Origin: an uncultured Wenzhouxiangella sp.
GTDB lineage: Bacteria > Pseudomonadota > Gammaproteobacteria > Xanthomonadales > Wenzhouxiangellaceae
Direction: 5' to 3'
Assembly (NCBI GenBank): GCA_937876395.1
Contig: CALEIM010000099.1
Span: forward strand, 1 to 21,534
DNA: 21,534 nucleotides
The position numbers were made by a program, and so were the translations under genes. The notes under the pieces are model-generated. The model had not been told where the DNA came from. It saw only the letters and a list, made by a program, of their open reading frames with translations, and did no database searches. The stretch's first letter is position 1; each line of letters begins with the position of its first letter. Shown here in pieces: positions 7,463-15,331 of the stretch.

Positions 7463-10426
7463 ATGTGCACCACATTGTTACGTGTCTTGTTTCTGACTGC
7501 ACTTGGTCTGGTAGTCAGTGGTCCGGCCACTGCGAGCGGCTTGCTGTCGGTCGACGATTGGATTGAGCCCCATTTGCAACAGCCGGGTACACCGTTGGCC
7601 GATGGCAGGGCCTGGATCGCGGCCGATACCAAGGTGGAAATCCATCATTCCGATACCGGTCAATCTGTTCTGGTCACAGGTCAGCCCTGGCTACCGGGCT
7701 TGAGTGCTCCGGTGACGGAATTGCCCGCTCACGCCGTGCTGACTGGCGGTGGAGAGCTGGACCTCAGCGCCTCGCGGGGCACTGAAACCGTGACCAGCAC
7801 CAGTGCATCGATCACCCCGCTGGCCAGGCCGGAACGGGTCCGGAATCCAGCTGGTATTGCCGGCCAGCCGCTCAGCATGTTTCTATCCATGAACCATGAG
7901 CCTGAGGGTGACGGCCCCATTGACCTTGCGTATACGCCTGATGGCAATCAGGTGCTGGTTGTTCACCGGCTGACCAACAATATCGTCTTCTTTGACGCGC
8001 ACGATCATGCTGCAACCCACGTTGTCGAGGTTGGTGAACACCCGTTGAGTGTGGCGATCACGCCTGATGGACAATACGCCGTGACTGCCAATTCTTTCGA
8101 TGATTCGGTATCCATCATCGATATTGCACAGCATGCGGAAATTGCCCGGGTGCCGGTCACCGGGGCGCAGCCATACAAGGTCAAGGTGACAGGCGACGGC
8201 AACTATGCCGTTGTCGGAATTATCAATGATGGCCTGGAGTCGGCCTTTTCTGTTATCGACCTCAACAGTCAGGAGGAAATACGCAACTTTCCGAGCGCCC
8301 CACAGGGACAGTATGGTGGCTTTTTTACGCCTGAATCGGGCATCGAGGGGCCCAGCCTGACAAAGTTTGCATTGACGCCCGACAACGCCCGGATCGTTCA
8401 GCCAAACCGAACCGGCGCTGAGGTTCGAATCTACGACCTGGCCAACGGTGACCTGATCGAGACCATCGCGACAGCCAACTCACCCACACGAGTTGACATC
8501 AGCGCCGATGGTGAGTTGGCGCTGATCCAGAATGACTGGGTCGGTATAACCCTCATCGACCTTGTGGACTATACCAACAAGGCCTTTTATCCAGTCGATT
8601 TCAACGGTGATCGTGAAGCGCTTTTAACGCCGGACAATCAGTATGCGATTACCGGCAGCGGCAACAATGTGCTTTTTATCAATCTTGAGACCGGAGTCAC
8701 GGAAACCTCAATATTTATCGGTACAGCCTCCGGCCTGGCGATCTCGCACGATGGCCAGTACGCCTTCGTCGCAAATCTCAATGCTCGCGTCATCGATATC
8801 GAGAGCCAGTCACTTGTGGCAACGATGACATTTGCAGGATGTGCCGAAACGGTGGCCAGCCCGGTGGCCAACAAGGTTGCCTCGCTTAACAGTCGTTACC
8901 GGGAAAACATCCACTTTTATGATATCAACGGTGCAGATGGCGCTTTGGAAGGGTTCGCCTCGACGGGTATGCCGCCTGAAGGTGACGCCCCTCGTGATGT
9001 GGCCGTTTCAGCGGACGGGTCCGTAGCGGTAGCGGCCAATGTGGTTTCCAGCAATGTCAGCATCATCGATATTCCCAAAAGCGGCATTCCATCGGTGCGA
9101 GCTTATGTTGAGGTGGGTGACCGGCCGCTTTCGGTCACTATTACACCCAATGGTAAGTATGCGCTGGTAGCCGTCGCCGATGCACATGTCCTGAGTATCA
9201 TCGACCTTGCGATTGATGAGGTTGTAGCTACGCTTCCGATTAATGACCGTCCCACACAAGTTCTGGTTTCCTCCGATAGCCAGACGGCTTATGTTCTCAA
9301 CATTGTCAATGACAAGGTGACCTTCGTTGATCTCGACGGCCCCAACAGCAGCATCATCGCGCAAGCGCCTTCGGGTCGCGGCGGTTCGCATAACGGCTAT
9401 ACCTACAGTGAATTCAGCGGCATGACGCTCAGCCCGGATGGATCCCTGCTTGCCGTTGCCGCGAGTCTTGATCACCAAGTATGGCTCTTCGATACCCAAA
9501 CGCGAAGCCAGGTTGCGACCATACCGACAGGAGACTTTCCCATTCGTGTTACTTTTTCCCCTAGTGGCTCACACGCTTACGTTGCGCTTGCCATCGGCAA
9601 CGAGGTCGCCGTGATCGAGATTGACGGTACCTCTTCATCAGTGGTGCATACGATTCCGAATATTTTTCGGCCTCTGGTCATGCATCTGGACGCTGATGGA
9701 AACTACCTTTACGTAGGCAACACCAGCACGCTTCAGTTTGACCCGCGGCTTTATGTCATCAGCACAGAAACCTACGCGGTGGTCGCAGAGCTTGAGTTGC
9801 CCTCGAATGCGCGTGCGGGGCATCTGGTGAAGGAGGATGGGTTGCTGTACATAGTGACCTCTGATCCTGGCATCCTGATGGTTATAGATGCTGCGGGTCC
9901 GAATACATCGATTCTTGAAGAGTATGGGTTAACCAATGGTCCGTCAAATATGGTCTTTAGTGAGGCGACCCAGACTGCTGTTTTCCCGCAGCCGATCCCG
10001 GATGGCCTTGATTTCATTTTCCTGGACCCACAGCCTGTATTGGCCTTCGATCCAGAGGGCCATGACTTCGACGAAGTCGACATTGGTAAAAGCAGCCCAA
10101 CGCTGATAGCACAATTGGAAAACATCGGCACTGCCGATGCCACCGAACTGGTGTTCGATCTGAATTTTCCGCTGTCCATCGGCGGTTTTGACGTAGACAT
10201 CAACGATTGCGGCGATACCCTGGCAGCTGGCGAAAGCTGCGAGGTGGTCGTTATCTTCAGCCCGTCGGCAATCGGCCCGGTTGAGGCCCTGATCGGCGTG
10301 AGCAGCGCCGAAGGCGCAGCCAGCAACCTGAACCTGATCGGCACCGGTGTAGAACCTGAGCCAATAGTTGACGAGATTTTCTGGGACCGGTTTGAAACAG
10401 CAGGGGTTCGAGTTGGTGACATCTGA
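7463..10426 (+). CDS. Secreted YVTN-type beta-propeller protein with choice-of-anchor D-like domain
   Basis: A 987-residue exported protein. Residues 1-25 form a signal peptide (hydrophobic LLRVLFLTALGLVV, cleavage near GPATAS). From about residue 130 to 840 there are repeated propeller blades of the YVTN/SMP-30-like kind, with recurring ITPDGQYAVTANSFDDSVSIID and ISADGELALIQND patterns, probably forming more than one propeller. Residues about 860-965 resemble an ASPM/SPD-2/Hydin (choice-of-anchor D) Ig-like domain with the paired Cys of DCGDTLAAGESCEV. The tail is DEIFWDRFE plus nine residues. Two ATGs compete. GGGGA at 7451-7455 is 7 nt from 7463 but only 1 nt from 7457, so 7463 is preferred. 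Propellers of this type usually bind proteins or ligands; no catalytic site is seen. The regulator gene upstream is the likely partner. Confidence 0.85.
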   Translation: MCTTLLRVLFLTALGLVVSGPATASGLLSVDDWIEPHLQQPGTPLADGRAWIAADTKVEIHHSDTGQSVLVTGQPWLPGLSAPVTELPAHAVLTGGGELDLSASRGTETVTSTSASITPLARPERVRNPAGIAGQPLSMFLSMNHEPEGDGPIDLAYTPDGNQVLVVHRLTNNIVFFDAHDHAATHVVEVGEHPLSVAITPDGQYAVTANSFDDSVSIIDIAQHAEIARVPVTGAQPYKVKVTGDGNYAVVGIINDGLESAFSVIDLNSQEEIRNFPSAPQGQYGGFFTPESGIEGPSLTKFALTPDNARIVQPNRTGAEVRIYDLANGDLIETIATANSPTRVDISADGELALIQNDWVGITLIDLVDYTNKAFYPVDFNGDREALLTPDNQYAITGSGNNVLFINLETGVTETSIFIGTASGLAISHDGQYAFVANLNARVIDIESQSLVATMTFAGCAETVASPVANKVASLNSRYRENIHFYDINGADGALEGFASTGMPPEGDAPRDVAVSADGSVAVAANVVSSNVSIIDIPKSGIPSVRAYVEVGDRPLSVTITPNGKYALVAVADAHVLSIIDLAIDEVVATLPINDRPTQVLVSSDSQTAYVLNIVNDKVTFVDLDGPNSSIIAQAPSGRGGSHNGYTYSEFSGMTLSPDGSLLAVAASLDHQVWLFDTQTRSQVATIPTGDFPIRVTFSPSGSHAYVALAIGNEVAVIEIDGTSSSVVHTIPNIFRPLVMHLDADGNYLYVGNTSTLQFDPRLYVISTETYAVVAELELPSNARAGHLVKEDGLLYIVTSDPGILMVIDAAGPNTSILEEYGLTNGPSNMVFSEATQTAVFPQPIPDGLDFIFLDPQPVLAFDPEGHDFDEVDIGKSSPTLIAQLENIGTADATELVFDLNFPLSIGGFDVDINDCGDTLAAGESCEVVVIFSPSAIGPVEALIGVSSAEGAASNLNLIGTGVEPEPIVDEIFWDRFETAGVRVGDI

Positions 10427-10582
10427 ACAATAGCAATATCCAGCCCAACCGTACCCGATGCCTTCTGGCACCAGGCCCGCATGGCGGAGCAGTTGGTCGC
10501 TCTCCCGCTGCGCGCGGGTTGCTCGAACTCCTCGTAGCTGGCATGATTCGTAGCGGAGCTTTGATCAACCAAGGGGCGTGTA

Positions 10583-11005
10583 ATGAATTTTTGGGTTGTG
10601 GGTGTTTTGTTGTTCTGGTCATCGCTGGCTTTTTGCCAGGTCTATCACTGGGTTGACGAAAACGGGGTGCGGCATTTTTCGGACCAGCCGCCGCCGGACG
10701 GCCGGGAGACGGAAAGGGCAAGGACCGGATCCCTGTCAATCTATTCTCCGACGACTGCACCGCCCCCGGCCTCCAGGGCTCGGGCGAGTCGGCCTGCATG
10801 GTTGCCCCCTCAGTCGAGCATTGGTCCGGAGCACTCGGTGAGCCTATCGGATTTCGGCCGCACCGCGGCGCTCTGCCAGCACTATCTTGATCGGCTTGAA
10901 TCCATCCGTGATCAGCTCAGCAGAGGCTATCGCGAGCCGCGCGGCAACCGGTTGCGTGCCCAGCGTCGTGAGTTGTCGACGAAGTATCGGAGCGAGTGCA
11001 CCTGA
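10583..11005 (+). CDS. DUF4124 domain-containing exported protein
   Basis: The 140-residue product starts with a signal peptide (FWVVGVLLFWSSLAFC). Next comes the DUF4124 signature, a short beta-rich motif QVYHWVDENGVRHFSDQPP (about 19-37), common in gammaproteobacterial envelope proteins of unknown function. A Pro/Ser/Arg-rich linker (about 40-85) follows, then a charged helical end (about 92-140) with two Cys. AAGGGG at 10571-10576 sits 6 nt before the ATG, a good ribosome binding site. The nuclease gene follows after 27 nt in the same direction and may be co-transcribed. Confidence 0.85.
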   Translation: MNFWVVGVLLFWSSLAFCQVYHWVDENGVRHFSDQPPPDGRETERARTGSLSIYSPTTAPPPASRARASRPAWLPPQSSIGPEHSVSLSDFGRTAALCQHYLDRLESIRDQLSRGYREPRGNRLRAQRRELSTKYRSECT

Positions 11006-11032
11006 TGGTATTGAGGGCTGACTGAAGCCGTC

Positions 11033-11863
11033 ATGAAGCGCAGGACCAGCCCGATCGGAGATTTGTTGACGGTGGTTGGCAGGGTCCCCTGGCCGGTGGG
11101 CGTGGCGCTGGCGGTAGCGAGCTGGTTTGCGTTGCGGATTTATCTTCAGGGTCAGGTCGGGCAGGATCCCGATCCTACCGACCTCGCTCACTCCTTGTTC
11201 AGCGTTGTGGCCGTGACGCTGGCCAGGATCGGGCAAGTTATTTTACCGGTGCTGTTTCTGATCGCGGCCCTGGGTTCGTTTCTGCGGCAGGACAGACAAC
11301 ACAGAATTTTCCAGGCTGCCAGTTCAGAGCCCACACATGGCATGGCGGCTTTGAGCTGGTCGGAATTCGAATCCCTTGTCAGTGAGTTGTTCCGTCACCG
11401 AGGATATGCGGTTAGCCATCCAGGCCGGCCCGGCCCGGATGGTGGTGTGGATCTTGAGTTAAAGCGGGGCGAGGAGGTGTTTCTCGTTCAATGCAAGCAT
11501 TGGCGGGCGCGCAAAGTGCCGGTGATGACCGTGCGTGAGCTCTATGGCGCCATGACAGCGGCCCAGGCTGCCGGCGGGTTCGTAGTCACGAGTGGAAAGT
11601 TCACCGCTGACGCCATTCTTTTTTCCGAAGGCCGAAATATCAAGTTGATTGACGGCAGCCTCTTGGCCAATTTTCTGACTGAGTACCGACAGACTACGCT
11701 GGATCGTGCTGGTTCGAGGGAGTCGGATATCGAGTCGGTTCCGAATTGCCCGAAGTGCAAGGCGGCGATGGTCCAGCGCGTGGCAAGAAAAGGACCATTG
11801 GCTGGAAATCGATTCTGGGGCTGTTCACATTTCCCGCAATGCCGCGGTACTCGCTCCGTGTGA
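11033..11863 (+). CDS. Membrane-anchored Mrr-type nuclease with C-terminal zinc ribbon
   Basis: The 276-residue protein has two predicted transmembrane helices (about 18-38 and 56-83). An Mrr-type restriction endonuclease domain of the PD-(D/E)xK superfamily follows (about 104-216). The core is visible: E113 in SWSEFESLV, D140 in GPDGGVDLEL, and Q153-C-K155 in VQCKHW, the QxK variant known from Mrr. A topoisomerase-type zinc ribbon closes the protein, with C239, C242, C264 and C270 (CPKCKAAM, then GCSHFPQC). The family is related to nucleases that cut modified or foreign DNA. The membrane anchor places the active site at the inner face of the membrane. No methyltransferase lies nearby, so it is not a classical modification-paired system. 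There is no strong ribosome binding site; translation may be coupled to the gene 27 nt upstream. Confidence 0.87.
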   Translation: MKRRTSPIGDLLTVVGRVPWPVGVALAVASWFALRIYLQGQVGQDPDPTDLAHSLFSVVAVTLARIGQVILPVLFLIAALGSFLRQDRQHRIFQAASSEPTHGMAALSWSEFESLVSELFRHRGYAVSHPGRPGPDGGVDLELKRGEEVFLVQCKHWRARKVPVMTVRELYGAMTAAQAAGGFVVTSGKFTADAILFSEGRNIKLIDGSLLANFLTEYRQTTLDRAGSRESDIESVPNCPKCKAAMVQRVARKGPLAGNRFWGCSHFPQCRGTRSV

Positions 11864-12106
11864 GGTATGAAGGGCAGGCCAGACAGGCTCAAGGGTCAAT
11901 GTACGAATGCTGACGCTGGGTCCCGAGTCTACGTAAAGTGAGCCGGCGTGCGTCCGGTCGGCAGGGCGCCTGCTTTTGGGCAACCTGATGCGGATGCCGT
12001 TAGAAATTCTCACTCTGATTTCCGACCATCTCCATGCCCTCTTCGATCAGGCATGAGATTTGCGTGTCGGCCCAATGCTTGGAATCTGAGGTGGACGCGG
12101 GGACCT

Positions 12107-12264
12107 GGTAGCGGGATTACCCATTCCGAGCACTTTGAGCGTTTGCGCCGCGAAGGCGGGCCGCTGGACGGGGTACAGGCCTGGGTGGCGAACCGGTCGG
12201 GTCGCGTCGCGCTATATCGATTGGAGGTTCGTCTCCTCGTCAAAGGAGCGCATCGACCAGGCGC
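12107..12264 (+). pseudogene. Pirin pseudogene with a 352-bp internal deletion
   Basis: Bases 12107-12190 match 4146-4229 of the intact pirin gene at 76 of 84 positions counted by eye, keeping GSGITHSEHFERLRREGG. Directly after CTGGGTGGCG (12181-12190) the sequence jumps to the match of 4582-4650, keeping RYIDWRFVSSSKERIDQA in another frame. In the intact gene CTGGGTGGCG occurs twice, at 4220-4229 and 4572-4581. The copy therefore lost one repeat and the 342 bp between them, 352 bp in all, which shifts the frame. A further 5-nt insertion (around 12206-12214) is also present. Both ends of the gene are missing. Seven of the eight differences in the first block are synonymous. Confidence 0.9.
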
Positions 12265-12283
12265 TTTGGATGCGGGTCCTTGC

Positions 12284-12309
12284 TTATTTGGGGCCGGGAA
12301 CCCAAGTAA
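12284..12309. repeat. Inverted repeat upstream of the aldo/keto reductase
   Basis: TTATTTGGG (12284-12292) and CCCAAGTAA (12301-12309) pair over 9 bp with one G-T wobble and an 8-nt GC-rich loop. No T-run follows. Its role is unknown; it could be an operator or a leftover of the decayed region. Confidence 0.4.
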
Positions 12310-12440
12310 TGCTTGGGGTCGAATGGCCGCCTTTCTCAAGGGCGTTGCCGCGCCATCGGCCCGGCCGCGCCGATCCGGACCGGCCGTACAGACCCGCTGG
12401 ATTTCCTTTGAATCCTTCAGAGTTACGGAGATAAACCATC

Positions 12441-13388
12441 ATGCAAAAACGTCAGCTCGGCCACAGCGGCCTTGAAATCTCGCCTTTGGTTCTTGGTGGC
12501 AACGTGTTTGGCTGGACCGCCGATGAAGCCACCTCGTTCAGCCTGCTTGACCGCTTTGTCGAACGCGGCTTCAACGCCATCGACACCGCCGACTCCTATT
12601 CAGCCTGGGCGCCAGGTCTGTCCGGCGGCGAGTCGGAAACCGTGATGGGCAAGTGGCTGGCCAAGCGCGGTCGCCGCGACGATGTGGTCATCATGACCAA
12701 GGTTGGCAGCCTGGAAGCGCGCAAGGGCCTGAAAGCCGACAACATTGCCGCCGCGGTCGAGGATTCGCTCAAGCGCTTGCAGACCGACTATCTGGACGTG
12801 TATTTCGCCCACATCGACGATGACAGCGTGCCGTTTGAGGAATCCTTGGGCGCATTTTCCAGGCTGGTCGAGGCCGGCAAGGTGCGCGCGGTCGGCGCAT
12901 CCAACCACTCGGCCGCACGTATGCGCGAAGCGCTCAAGGTTGCGGCCGAGCAGGGCTTGAGTCGCTACGAAGTCATGCAGCCAGGCTACAACCTCTACGA
13001 CCGCGCAGGCTTTGAGGACGAGCTGGCCTCTCTGGCCCAGCAGGAAGAGCTGGGCGTGGTCAGCTACTTCTCATTGGCCAGCGGTTTCCTGACCGGCAAG
13101 TACCGCAGCAAGGCCGATCTGGAAGGGGCGGCGCGTGCCGCGTTTCTGGAAGGCTTCTTCGACGAGCGCGGCATGCGACTGCTCGACGTGCTGCGCGAAG
13201 TGTCCAGCGATGTTGGCGCCACTCCGGCCCAGGTCTCTCTGGCCTGGCTGATGGGTCGTCCGGGCGTGACGGCGCCCATTGCCAGCGCCACCAGCCTGGA
13301 ACAGCTCGATGACATCCTGGCTGCCGCCGACCTCAAGCTGCCGGCCGCGGCCAGCGAAGCTCTGGAAGCGGCCAGCCGCGAAGTCTAG
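12441..13388 (+). CDS. Aldo/keto reductase
   Basis: This is an NADP(H)-dependent oxidoreductase of the aldo/keto reductase superfamily (TIM barrel, cytoplasmic), 315 residues, normal for the family. The catalytic tetrad is visible: D48 and Y53 in NAIDTADSYSAW, K87 in VIMTKVG, and H124 in VYFAHID. The cofactor-binding end is seen in the C-terminal GVTAPIASATSLEQL. The set of features resembles bacterial YajO/Tas-like or AKR11-like enzymes acting on a range of aldehydes and ketones, but the substrate is not predictable. GGAG at 12427-12430 lies 10 nt upstream of the ATG. The TAG stop overlaps the stop of the converging MATE gene. Confidence 0.95.
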   Translation: MQKRQLGHSGLEISPLVLGGNVFGWTADEATSFSLLDRFVERGFNAIDTADSYSAWAPGLSGGESETVMGKWLAKRGRRDDVVIMTKVGSLEARKGLKADNIAAAVEDSLKRLQTDYLDVYFAHIDDDSVPFEESLGAFSRLVEAGKVRAVGASNHSAARMREALKVAAEQGLSRYEVMQPGYNLYDRAGFEDELASLAQQEELGVVSYFSLASGFLTGKYRSKADLEGAARAAFLEGFFDERGMRLLDVLREVSSDVGATPAQVSLAWLMGRPGVTAPIASATSLEQLDDILAAADLKLPAAASEALEAASREV

Positions 13389-14803
13389 ACGTTGGGAGGC
13401 TGCGGCTCGATCGCGGGTTCCACGGCTGGCGCAAACAGCACCTTGTTGCGCCAGCCGCCCCAGCGGTAATAGCCCCAGGCCACCACGCTGGAAATCAGGA
13501 AGCTCAGGCCAATTCCCAGCGCGATACCGCGATTACCGTACAGCTCCGTCAGACCATAGGCCAGTGGTACGCGCAGTATCCATAGCGAAATGATGTTCAG
13601 GATCAGCACCTGGATCATGGCTCCGGAGCCGCGCACCACGCCGTTGAAGATAAAGTTCAGGCCGATGAACGGATAGAACAGGGCCAGGGTGCGCAGGTAG
13701 GAAACGCCGAAATCGACGCTGCCTTCATCTTCAATGAACATCTTGACCAGCGGCTCGGCCCAGATCAGCAGGGCCAGGCTCATGGCCACCATCACCACCA
13801 GAATTTGCACCACGCCAGCCTGGGTGATCTGAGCCACCCGCGGCCAATGGCCGACGCCGATATTCTGGGCGGCCATGGCATTGACCGAGGCACCCAGCGC
13901 CAGCGCCGGCAGCAGAATCAGGCTGTCCAGGCGTTGGGCAGCACCAAATCCGGCGATCACATCAGGGCCAAAGGAGTTGACCAGCGACAGGATGACCGTG
14001 ATGCCGGCCGAGATGACCAGCATCTGCACGCCCGACGGAATGCCCAGCTCAAGGATCGTGCGCATCTGAGCTGTATTTGGCCAGCTTGGCCGCAAATGAT
14101 AATCGTCAGCACGCCATTTCAGATATACCAGGCTGACCACAAACGCAGCCGCCTGGGCCGCCACCATGGCCCAGGCCGCGCCGGTTACGCCGAAGCCGGC
14201 GACGGAAATCAGCAGTGGTGAGAGCAGCGCAGAAAGCACCGTGGCCAGCAGCACGAAATACAGCGGTGTGCGGCTGTTGCCGAAGGCGCGCAACATTGTG
14301 CCGATAAAGTTGTAGCCGATCAAAAACAGCGTGCCGAGAAAGAGCACGCGCAGGTAATCCACGGCCTCGGCCATGAGCGATTCGGGCGTTCCCAGCAGCG
14401 CCAGCAGGGGCCGAGCATACAGGTAGCCGAGTGCCGCCACCAGCAGCGACAGGGCACCCATTACCAGCATGAACCCGCCCAGGAAAGCGTTGATGCCAGG
14501 CCGGTCATTGATGCCTTTGAGCTGGGCAAAAATGGTCAAAGTGGCGTTGTTCATGCCGAGCACAAAGGCGAGCACGAACATTACCAGCACAGTGGCGACG
14601 GTCACGGCAGCAAACGCCTCGCTGCCGAGCAGATTGCCGACCCACAGACCGTTGACAAGCTGCATCGAGGCCTGCAGCAGGTTGGTCAGTAGAATCGGCA
14701 GGGAGAACACGGCCAGCGTGCGGGCAATCGGCCCGCGCGTAAAATCAATGGTCACGACCGGGCGGCGTGCTCGACCGGGCACGGGCTTGGTAACGGGTGG
14801 CAT
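13385..14803 (-). CDS. MATE family multidrug/toxin efflux transporter
   Basis: This is an inner-membrane exporter of the MATE family that uses a Na+ or H+ gradient to expel cationic drugs or toxic metabolites. The 472 residues (from 14803) and 12 hydrophobic segments in two similar halves match the family. Helix 1 carries the usual LPILLTNLLQASMQLVNGLWVG pattern near residues 35-56. The second half restarts at about residue 245 with LELGIPSGVQML. The ATG at 14803 has GGAG about 5 nt upstream. An in-frame ATG at 14836 would add 11 residues and is less likely. The stop codon lies inside the CTAG shared with the aldo/keto reductase, leaving no room for a terminator between the genes. Confidence 0.93.
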   Translation of the reverse strand: MPPVTKPVPGRARRPVVTIDFTRGPIARTLAVFSLPILLTNLLQASMQLVNGLWVGNLLGSEAFAAVTVATVLVMFVLAFVLGMNNATLTIFAQLKGINDRPGINAFLGGFMLVMGALSLLVAALGYLYARPLLALLGTPESLMAEAVDYLRVLFLGTLFLIGYNFIGTMLRAFGNSRTPLYFVLLATVLSALLSPLLISVAGFGVTGAAWAMVAAQAAAFVVSLVYLKWRADDYHLRPSWPNTAQMRTILELGIPSGVQMLVISAGITVILSLVNSFGPDVIAGFGAAQRLDSLILLPALALGASVNAMAAQNIGVGHWPRVAQITQAGVVQILVVMVAMSLALLIWAEPLVKMFIEDEGSVDFGVSYLRTLALFYPFIGLNFIFNGVVRGSGAMIQVLILNIISLWILRVPLAYGLTELYGNRGIALGIGLSFLISSVVAWGYYRWGGWRNKVLFAPAVEPAIEPQPPNV

Positions 14804-14890
14804 GGGGCTCCATTGGGCTCCGCGGCAGGCCGCCATCGACCTGCCCGGATTCCCCGGTTCAAATGCGGATCATACTGGCATGACGGCGCA

Positions 14891-14914
14891 CGGGCAGATT
14901 TTCAAGTCTGCCCG
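14891..14914. promoter_or_regulatory. Inverted repeat upstream of the MATE gene
   Basis: CGGGCAGA (14891-14898) and TCTGCCCG (14907-14914) form a perfect 8-bp dyad with an 8-nt spacer, 88 bp upstream of the MATE start. No T-run follows on either strand, so an intrinsic terminator for yggX is unlikely. The position suits an operator of a dimeric repressor or activator. No regulator gene lies next to it. Confidence 0.45.
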
Positions 14915-14993
14915 GGCCGCACTTGTCAATGTCGAGACCGTTCGCGCCGAACCTGGCGACCTTGAAGAACCCGCCGGTTGAGGTGCTGAACAA

Positions 14994-15266
14994 TCAGTCT
15001 GCGGGTGGCACGTAGCCTTCGGCGCGGTCAAAATCTCCGCCGAACAGGAAGGCTTCCGCCTGGGCCTCAAGGTACTGACGGTGCTCAGGGTCGATCGGGC
15101 TCAGGCGCTTTTCGTTGATCAACATGGTCTGGTGATTTAGCCACTGTTGCCAGGCCTGTTTCGAGATGTTGGCGTAAATGCGCTGACCGAGTTCACCGGG
15201 CAGGGGCGGACGGGCGAGGCCTTCGGCTTCACGATCAAGAATCTGGCAGTGGACGGTGCGCGACAT
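14994..15266 (-). CDS. yggX: YggX, probable Fe(2+)-trafficking / oxidative damage protection protein
   Basis: YggX is a small cytoplasmic protein that protects iron-sulfur clusters and DNA from oxidative damage and is implicated in iron trafficking. The 90-residue product is full length for the family. It shows the conserved start VHCQILDREAEGLARPPLPG with Cys7, then YANISKQAWQQWLNHQTMLINEKRL and an acidic end. It lies 65 nt downstream of mutY in the same direction, the order also found in E. coli. Pairing with MutY, which carries an iron-sulfur cluster and repairs 8-oxoguanine mispairs, makes functional sense. Confidence 0.96.
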   Translation of the reverse strand: MSRTVHCQILDREAEGLARPPLPGELGQRIYANISKQAWQQWLNHQTMLINEKRLSPIDPEHRQYLEAQAEAFLFGGDFDRAEGYVPPAD

Positions 15267-15331
15267 TGGCTGGATTTTCAGTTTGGGTGATCAGAAGTAC
15301 ACCAGTTTACCAAGCAATACTTGCGATGACA

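Larger units (their letters stand above)
11864..12440. other. 577-bp stretch without an intact gene
   Basis: No credible complete gene is present between the nuclease and the aldo/keto reductase. The stretch contains the broken pirin copy (12107-12264) and an inverted repeat (12284-12309). A 20-codon open stretch starting at 11996 (MPLEILTLISDHLH) looks protein-like but ends at a TGA, and I cannot place it. The region reads as decayed DNA plus the promoter and leader of the reductase. Confidence 0.7.

Noticed and set aside
10504..10518. CCCGC-N5-GCGGG after the propeller gene as a terminator
   Set aside because: The stem is only 5 bp and is followed by TTGCTCG, not a T-run.
11948..12475. A 175-codon ORF containing pirin-like residues
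   Set aside because: Only the piece GSGITHSEHFERLRREGG to AWVA is pirin. The rest is out of frame or unrelated, and the ORF runs into the reductase gene in another frame. It is a by-product of the pseudogene.
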